A model generated the notes under the pieces. The model saw only the letters and a list, made by a program, of their open reading frames with translations, did not search any database and was not told the DNA's origin. The position numbers were made by a program, and so were the translations under genes. DNA of 64,000 nt from Bacillus sp. (in: firmicutes) (lineage in GTDB: Bacteria; Bacillota; Bacilli; Bacillales; Bacillaceae_J), in NCBI GenBank assembly GCA_012842745.1, contig DUSF01000037.1:186001-250000 (forward strand), in the 5' to 3' direction. This document shows positions 58,797 to 64,000 of the stretch, in pieces (the stretch's first letter is position 1; each line of letters begins with the position of its first letter).

Positions 58797-61190
58797 CTAT
58801 AATTTTACCCGCTTCAAACGAAGTGAGTTTGAAACGACTGATACAGAACTAAAGGCCATGGCTGCACCGGCTACCCATGGGACTAAAAGACCTGCTGCAG
58901 CTAATGGGATACCTGCGGAATTGTATGCTAATGCCCAGAATAAATTTTGACGAATATTCTTCATCGTTTTGCGGCTTAGTTCGATTGCTTTAGGAATAAG
59001 CATCAACTCTCCACCCATAATCGTTAAATCTGCAGCTTCTATTGCGACATCTGTTCCAGTGCCGATTGCAATTCCAACATCAGCCGTTGCCAACGCAGGA
59101 GCATCGTTAATACCGTCGCCAACCATCGCGACTTTTTTGCCTTGCTCCTGCAATTTTTTTACATGATCCGCTTTTTCCTCCGGAAGCACTTCAGCGATGA
59201 CATTACTTATTCCTACTTCTTGTGCAATTGCCAGTGCTGTCCTTTTGTTGTCACCTGTCAACATGTAAACTTCTATATTTAGAGCCTTTAGTTTCGCAAT
59301 CGCTTCTTTTGCGGTTTGTTTGACTGTATCAGCAACAGCTATCACACCAACGCACTTTTGGTTGATAGCAATGAGCATCGTCGTTTTTCCTGCTTGTTCG
59401 TATTCATGTACTTTGGCATCAAACTCATTAAAGGCAACACTATCGCGACTCATGAGCCTTCTTGTGCCAACGTGAACCGTATTATTTTCAACAACTGCTA
59501 TTATACCATGGCCAGGTATTGCTTCAAAATGTGTTGGCTCGATTAATTCTGTTTTTTGTTCTTTGGCATATTCAACTATAGCTTCAGCTATCGGGTGTTC
59601 CGAAGCTTTCTCAGCAGCGTATAAATATTTTAACATCCGATTGTCTGTTGTATCTAAATTTGTAACGACTGGTTTCCCTACCGTAATTGTTCCTGTTTTA
59701 TCTAAAACAATCGCATCAATTTGATGAGTAATTTCAAGGTGTTCGCCACCTTTAAAGAGAATGCCATGCTCAGCACCTTTCCCTGTTCCGACCATAATCG
59801 AAGTTGGCGTCGCAAGGCCAAGGGCGCACGGACAAGCAATCACCAAGACAGCGATGGCAGCTTCGAGACTTGCTGGTAAATTACTAGGTGAAACAAAAAA
59901 ATACCAAGTAACAAACGTAACAATGGCAATGGCCACGACAATCGGAACAAAATAACCTGAAATGATATCGGCCATCCGCTGAATCGGCGCCTTTGAACCT
60001 TGTGCTTCTTCTACAACTTTGATAATGCTAGCAAGAGCTGTGTCTTTGCCTACTTTTGTAGCTTCCATCTTTAATAGTCCGTTTTTGTTAATCGTTGCGC
60101 CAATTAGAGGTGCCCCTTCCGTTTTCTCTACAGGAATTGACTCCCCTGTAATCATCGATTCATCAACGGCAGATCTACCTGAAATGACAACTCCATCAAC
60201 AGGAACTTTCTCACCGGGCTTAACTGCAATCATATCCCCCACAATTACTTGCTCCAGCGGAATTTTAATTTCTTTACCGTCACGAATAACGGTTGCTTCT
60301 TTTGCTTGTAAACTTAACAGCTTTGAGATAGCGGCTGTCGTCCGCCCTTTCGCAAGCGCTTCGAACAACTTTCCTACAAGTATTAAAGTAATTAATACAG
60401 CACTTGTTTCAAAATATAAATGCGGCATATACTGCGGATTACCGATTGTCCTAATTCCTTCAATTAAACTATAAAAATAAGCTGCTGAGGTGCCAAGGGC
60501 AACAAGGACATCCATATTAGCACTTTTATTTCTTAATGATTTATACGCCCCAACATAGAACTGCCCGCCTATATAAAATTGCACCGGTGTTGCTAAAAGT
60601 AATTGCAACCACGGGTTCATTAAAAAATCGGGCATTGGCAAGCCGCTGTCAAAAGGCATGTGACCTACCATTGTGTATAGAAGTGGTAAAGAAAAGAGAA
60701 TAGAAATAACAAGCTTTCGTTTTTTATCGTTTATTTCCTCTTCTTTATGACTTGCTTTCTCTTCGGCATCTTCTTTAAGCTTTGCTTCATAACCAAGTTT
60801 TGTAATTTTATCAGTAATATCAGCACTGGATAACAAGCCGGGTATATATTCGACCGTCCCAGATTCAGTTGCCAAATTAATGGTCGCTGCCGTTACCCCG
60901 GGCATTTTACTAATAACCTTTTCAATCCTAGATGAACAGGCTGCGCATGTCATCCCATATATATCTAATTCAACCTTCTCAGTTTGAACACCATAGCCTA
61001 AATTTTCTACCTTTGCAAAAATGTCTGCTGATTGGACTTTTTCATCATCATACATCACTGTCGCGTTTTCCATCGCTAAATTTATACTCGCTTCAACACC
61101 ATCCATTTTATTTAATACTTTTTCAATCCGTGCAGAACATGCTGAACAAGTCATGCCAGTTATGCCAAACCGTAGTTGTTTCCCACTCAT
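58797..61190 (-). CDS. copA: Copper-exporting P1B-type ATPase CopA
   Basis: 797 residues. Two N-terminal HMA domains, [20 protein letters not shown] and [19 protein letters not shown], both with intact CxxC. Then eight membrane helices with the transmembrane CPC ([19 protein letters not shown]), GESIPVEK, phosphorylation site [23 protein letters not shown] and [16 protein letters not shown]. Exports Cu(I) from the cytoplasm. It is the middle gene of the cop operon. The contrast with the UGA-containing HMA of the cadA gene is useful: both copies here are normal. Confidence 0.97.
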   Translation of the reverse strand: MSGKQLRFGITGMTCSACSARIEKVLNKMDGVEASINLAMENATVMYDDEKVQSADIFAKVENLGYGVQTEKVELDIYGMTCAACSSRIEKVISKMPGVTAATINLATESGTVEYIPGLLSSADITDKITKLGYEAKLKEDAEEKASHKEEEINDKKRKLVISILFSLPLLYTMVGHMPFDSGLPMPDFLMNPWLQLLLATPVQFYIGGQFYVGAYKSLRNKSANMDVLVALGTSAAYFYSLIEGIRTIGNPQYMPHLYFETSAVLITLILVGKLFEALAKGRTTAAISKLLSLQAKEATVIRDGKEIKIPLEQVIVGDMIAVKPGEKVPVDGVVISGRSAVDESMITGESIPVEKTEGAPLIGATINKNGLLKMEATKVGKDTALASIIKVVEEAQGSKAPIQRMADIISGYFVPIVVAIAIVTFVTWYFFVSPSNLPASLEAAIAVLVIACPCALGLATPTSIMVGTGKGAEHGILFKGGEHLEITHQIDAIVLDKTGTITVGKPVVTNLDTTDNRMLKYLYAAEKASEHPIAEAIVEYAKEQKTELIEPTHFEAIPGHGIIAVVENNTVHVGTRRLMSRDSVAFNEFDAKVHEYEQAGKTTMLIAINQKCVGVIAVADTVKQTAKEAIAKLKALNIEVYMLTGDNKRTALAIAQEVGISNVIAEVLPEEKADHVKKLQEQGKKVAMVGDGINDAPALATADVGIAIGTGTDVAIEAADLTIMGGELMLIPKAIELSRKTMKNIRQNLFWALAYNSAGIPLAAAGLLVPWVAGAAMAFSSVSVVSNSLRLKRVKL

Positions 61191-61218
61191 GAATCAGCAC
61201 CACTTTCTATATTAACTT

Positions 61219-61548
61219 TTACGATTTTGTAAATTGTTCAATAACCTTCATTAGCTCTTCGATTGATTGTTCGCCATTTCCCGACTTAATCGCATCAGCA
61301 ACGCAATGATTTGTATGGCGCTCAAGCATCGTTAAACCAACTTTTTTTAAAGCGGCATTAATGGCCGATATTTGCACTAAAACATCTACACAGTACCTGT
61401 CTTCCTCAACCATTTTTTGGATGCCCCGAACTTGTCCTTCAATCCGTTTTAGACGATTCAGCAAATTCTTCTTTTCCTCATCTGAACGATGTGTTGCCTT
61501 GTGGGTTTCATTTTGTAAGTCTATATGCAAGTTGTTCTTCTCCACCAT
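61219..61548 (-). CDS. csoR: Copper-sensing repressor CsoR
   Basis: 109 residues of the CsoR/RcnR family. The DNA-binding helix starts NLLNRLKRIEGQVRGIQKMV and the copper site is Cys (DRYCVDVLVQI), His and Cys (ERHTNHCV). Cu(I) binding releases it from DNA. It represses the csoR-copA-copZ operon through the box upstream, which overlaps the promoter region. Start ATG follows GAGGTGAT. Next gene copA starts 28 bases later. Confidence 0.95.
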   Translation of the reverse strand: MVEKNNLHIDLQNETHKATHRSDEEKKNLLNRLKRIEGQVRGIQKMVEEDRYCVDVLVQISAINAALKKVGLTMLERHTNHCVADAIKSGNGEQSIEELMKVIEQFTKS

Positions 61549-61564
61549 ATCACCTCTTTGTTTA

Positions 61565-61584
61565 TACTATACCCCCGTACAGTA
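61565..61584 (-). promoter_or_regulatory. CsoR operator
   Basis: On the minus strand TACTGTACGGGGGTATAGTA, closely matching the known B. subtilis copZA CsoR site TACCCTACGGGGGTATGGTA, 17 bases upstream of csoR. Confidence 0.85.
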
Positions 61585-61603
61585 ATGTAGTCAATAAAAT
61601 TTT

Positions 61604-61650
61604 CCAAAAAAAATCCACAATGACCTCCCCTTTAGTCATTGTGGATTTTT
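61604..61650. terminator. Intrinsic terminator after the YppF gene
   Basis: ATCCACAATGAC pairs with GTCATTGTGGAT, with T/A runs on both sides; on the minus strand it follows the YppF stop. Confidence 0.82.
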
Positions 61651-61662
61651 ATCCCTTATTAT

Positions 61663-61836
61663 TTATGCAATTGTTGCCCCTCGTTGATCTAGCTCTTGCA
61701 TTAATTTTCTGTACTCCACAAATGAGAGCTTTCCTTGAATATAACCCCTTTTTAAGAAATCTAACAGATCATTTGCACTTGTTGGTTTATGTTCCTTTTC
61801 TTCCACAAATTTTTGAATCAAACCCTCTAATGTCAA
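61663..61836 (-). CDS. yppF: YppF family protein
   Basis: 57 residues with a TTG start at 61836 behind GGGGGAG: MTLEGLIQKFVEEKEHKPTS, then DLLDFLKRGYIQGKLSFVEY and a closing RKLMQELDQRGATIA. This matches the small Bacillus protein YppF, of unknown function (a soluble helical protein). Upstream of the csoR promoter, with a terminator between. Confidence 0.8.
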   Translation of the reverse strand: MTLEGLIQKFVEEKEHKPTSANDLLDFLKRGYIQGKLSFVEYRKLMQELDQRGATIA

Positions 61837-62067
61837 ACGAATCTCCCCCTGTTAATAGTTTACCTATATAATATCATGTCAATTTGATAATCTAATTTTT
61901 TGGAATTTTTAGACTTCCGACAAGTTTTGTAGTATCTTTACAAAATAACTTCTAGGCTCGGATTAATATCGACAATTACTGTAACAATTAAACATGATTA
62001 TTGGGCAAGATAAAATAATTTGTCAAAAAGTTTTGAGAGATTTCAAAAATTTAATATTTAAACTCAG

Positions 62068-62832
62068 CTATTTTATTATTCTAGTAACCTTTACCATGCG
62101 CTCTTTCCAATAATAGGTAGTATTTGAATAATCAACACCCTTTGAAGAAGATGCACTTAGAATTGTTGTAGGGTCAATATAGAGGCCAACATGATCAATG
62201 ATTCCATCAAAATTTGTATCATATGACACGATATCCCCCATTCTTGCTTGTGAAAACGGCACAACCACTCCTGCATTGGCCTGATCTTGTGATTGCCGTG
62301 GCAAATAAATACCATTTTCTTCATAAACCCTCTTAATAAACGAAGAACAATCAAAAACATCCGTTCTTGTTGTAGAAGCACCATATAAATAACCAGCACC
62401 GATGTATTTTTTTGCACTATTTATGATATCTTGGCCAGTTACTTGGCGCTCAGCTGGTGCTGCTTTAGTAGACGATGGCACATTAATGACTTGTCCAATA
62501 TATAACATATTTTGCGTTGTAATTTGTGGGTTAAGGGTGATTATTTCGGATAAAGATACACCAAATCTTTGTGAAATAATATAAAGGGTATCTCCTGATT
62601 TAACAGTATACTTCGAAGTTACATTATTCGGTGATATTTTTAAAACTTGTCCTGGATAAATCATTGAAGATGTTAATCCATTCCATTCCATAATCTGTGC
62701 TGCCGATGTATTATTTTCATAAGCAATTTTCCACAGAACGTCCCCACCTTTTACTGTATAAGTTGCGGCACCTGCTTGGGAACCGAAAAGTAACGAACCT
62801 GCTAATCCTGCTGTAATTACAAACTTTTTCAT
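62068..62832 (-). CDS. Cell-wall endopeptidase: two LysM repeats and NlpC/P60
   Basis: 254 residues. Signal peptide MKKFVITAGLAGSLLFGSQA. LysM 1 at about 24-67 (YTVKGGDVLWKIAYENN), LysM 2 at about 74-118 (YTVKSGDTLYIISQRFGVS). The NlpC/P60 domain at about 130-254 has the catalytic Cys in DVFDCSSFIKRVY and His in GIIDHVGLYID. It cleaves D-gamma-glutamyl-diaminopimelate bonds of peptidoglycan, as in LytF/CwlS-type enzymes. Monocistronic. Confidence 0.95.
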   Translation of the reverse strand: MKKFVITAGLAGSLLFGSQAGAATYTVKGGDVLWKIAYENNTSAAQIMEWNGLTSSMIYPGQVLKISPNNVTSKYTVKSGDTLYIISQRFGVSLSEIITLNPQITTQNMLYIGQVINVPSSTKAAPAERQVTGQDIINSAKKYIGAGYLYGASTTRTDVFDCSSFIKRVYEENGIYLPRQSQDQANAGVVVPFSQARMGDIVSYDTNFDGIIDHVGLYIDPTTILSASSSKGVDYSNTTYYWKERMVKVTRIIK

Positions 62833-63121
62833 GATGTTTCCTCCTCAGTAATTGTTATTCTAGAATCATCTCTTTTCAATTTTTAATGTCACACTTCAGT
62901 AGTTCGAATGATTCCACGAAACTATGTCCCTATAATAACAATGAATGGGTTGTTTTTATTAGGTAGTTGTTGGTATGCTCGGCAATGAGTGGGTATCGTA
63001 CAAAATGATGGAACACTATTATTCACCTATAGTCTTGAAGAAACCTACCTTATATCATAGTTTCAATGCTTTTTTGAAAAGGTTTTCATACCCAGTATTT
63101 ACCACCAGTGAAATGTAAAAA
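62833..63121. other. Intergenic region without a recognised feature
   Basis: About 290 bases. I see no ORF with a ribosome binding site, no riboswitch and no strong repeat; a weak plus-strand frame beginning MNGLFLLGSCW is not convincing. It must contain the promoter of the NlpC gene. Confidence 0.55.
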
Positions 63122-63154
63122 AAACCGACAAAATGATTGTCGGTTTTTTTTACG
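63122..63154. terminator. Intrinsic terminator after the second KinB-like kinase
   Basis: AAAACCGACA and TGTCGGTTTT pair around AAATGAT-like loop with T runs on both sides. Confidence 0.85.
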
Positions 63155-63173
63155 TAAGGAATTTTCCCCGCAT

Positions 63174-64000
63174 TTAAACGTCTGTAATAGCCACTTCGTT
63201 AAAGATAAATAATTCCCCGGCAAGCGGAAAAGTTACAGTTATTTCTGTTCCCTTTCCACATTCACTACTAATATCAATGGACCCTTGCATCAATTCTACT
63301 ATTTTAAATACAACCATCATACCTAACCCCGTACCTTGGCTGCCTTTCGTTGAAAAATATGGCTCACCAATACGGCTCAATTGTTGTTTTGTCATTCCTA
63401 CACCATTATCATTAATCTTTATTAAAATTCTGTCGTACTCTAGCGAGGTTTTAATTGATAATGTACCACCATCTTTATTCATCGCTTCGATGCTATTTTT
63501 TATAATATTGATAAAACATTGCTGCAATGACTGCTGTTCACCAAGAATATATAAATTTTCTTGTAAATTTGCTTTAATCTCTACATTATATTGATTTGCT
63601 AACGGTCTCATAATCTCTATCATTCTGCTAAATTCATTTTTTATATCAAGAGTTTTAATTTTATTTTCCGATGGTTTAGCAAATGTCAAATATTCGCTAA
63701 TGATTGCTTCTGCCCGGTCAAGCTCGTCAATAGAAATTTTTATGTATTCCTTAGACTTATTACTATTTTTCATTTTACTTAATAACTGTAAAAACCCCCG
63801 TACCGTTGTCAATGGATTCCGTACTTCATGTGAGATTGAAGCAGCTAAATGGCTTACAATATCCATTTTTTCCATATGAACGAGCCTGCTTTGTAGAATT
63901 AGATTTTTGCATACATATTCCCAGAAAAAAATAACGATAAAGGCTGCAAAAGCCTGAGCTAAAAACCATAGTAATAATTCAATACTATGTTGAACGCCAT
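63174..64000 (-). CDS. KinB-like histidine kinase, C-terminal part (runs off the window)
   Basis: The frame is open to the window edge: GVQHSIELLLWFLAQAFAAF then IVIFFWEYVCKNLILQ forms the last membrane helix, followed by HisKA (AASISHEVRNPLTTVRGFL) and HATPase (NIIKNSIEAMNKDGG, DNGVGM, FSTKGSQGTGLGMMVVF). It closely resembles the kinase at 10351 in spacing and motif wording. A Met at 63875 is not the true start. Probably a sporulation-type kinase. The N-terminal sensor is outside the window. Confidence 0.9.
   Translation of the reverse strand, partial: GVQHSIELLLWFLAQAFAAFIVIFFWEYVCKNLILQSRLVHMEKMDIVSHLAASISHEVRNPLTTVRGFLQLLSKMKNSNKSKEYIKISIDELDRAEAIISEYLTFAKPSENKIKTLDIKNEFSRMIEIMRPLANQYNVEIKANLQENLYILGEQQSLQQCFINIIKNSIEAMNKDGGTLSIKTSLEYDRILIKINDNGVGMTKQQLSRIGEPYFSTKGSQGTGLGMMVVFKIVELMQGSIDISSECGKGTEITVTFPLAGELFIFNEVAITDV

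Noticed and set aside
1-64000. Mobile elements, tRNA, rRNA or phage genes
   Set aside because: No transposase, integrase, tRNA cloverleaf or rRNA segment was recognised on either strand.

Overview
The window looks like a chromosomal segment of a low-GC, endospore-forming member of the Bacillaceae. The supporting signs are strong AGGAGG-type ribosome binding sites, frequent TTG/GTG starts, T-box-free but riboswitch-rich leaders (a TPP element and an M-box), two KinB-like sporulation-type kinases, sigma-W-like promoters and many families typical of Bacillus (XpaC/YaaN, flotillin, YvrJ, DUF1659/DUF2922, YppF, CsoR-CopA-CopZ). No rRNA, tRNA, phage, complete insertion sequence or CRISPR array is visible.

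Layout. 1-840: 5' end of thiC with its TPP riboswitch (minus strand). 920-4400: three tandem CorA-type Mg transporters behind one M-box riboswitch. 4585-4983: a glutamine-rich small protein. 5037-8703: a three-subunit molybdenum hydroxylase operon in L-M-S order. 8900-11650: DUF1284 protein, small membrane protein, DsrE-like protein, a truncated rhodanese and a KinB-like kinase. 12-13 kb: an FbpA-like small protein with a possible Fur site, then the YvrJ/DUF2922/DUF1659 trio. 13.2-17.9 kb: a YisP-like squalene/phytoene-synthase homologue facing flotillin FloT, which is divergent from xpaC-telA; both flotillin and xpaC have sigma-W-like promoters. 17.9-27.5 kb: two LysR regulators with divergent partners, a globin-sensor chemoreceptor with a zinc-binding C-terminal domain, an RlmA-like methyltransferase and a PadR-DUF1700-DUF4097 cassette. 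27.6-38.3 kb: amino-acid permease, a CadA-type metal ATPase with an in-frame UGA, aldo/keto reductase, VOC protein, SDR plus FolE, a serpin lipoprotein and topoisomerase III. 38.6-45.4 kb: a membrane-lipid island (three DedA proteins, three PAP2 derivatives, a partial polysaccharide deacetylase, PssA and a two-component system). 45.5-49 kb: an ars operon (arsR, acr3, frameshifted arsC) followed by a truncated membrane/Asp-box gene. 49.3-57.6 kb: sugar-type binding lipoprotein, AI-2E family permease and a TetR-controlled RND/MFP efflux pair with three matching operator palindromes. 57.7-64 kb: an anthrax-lethal-factor-like secreted metalloprotease, the cop operon, YppF, an NlpC/P60 LysM endopeptidase and the C-terminal part of a second KinB-like kinase.

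Metal handling is the recurring theme: Mg (M-box/CorA), Fe (FbpA-like), Cd/Zn (CadA), As (ars) and Cu (CsoR/CopA/CopZ), together with envelope maintenance (flotillin, DedA, PAP2, PssA, sigma W).

The most unusual signal is the CadA-type gene. Its well-placed ATG start (31271) reads through an intact N-terminal metal-binding domain except for a UGA exactly where the first cysteine of the CxxC motif should be, and a small hairpin lies just downstream. A selenocysteine UxxC motif and a plain nonsense mutation are both open. A second theme is gene decay by 5' truncation or fusion: at least eight remnants or chimeras lie in 64 kb. All family assignments come from reading translated sequence by eye; no database search was run.
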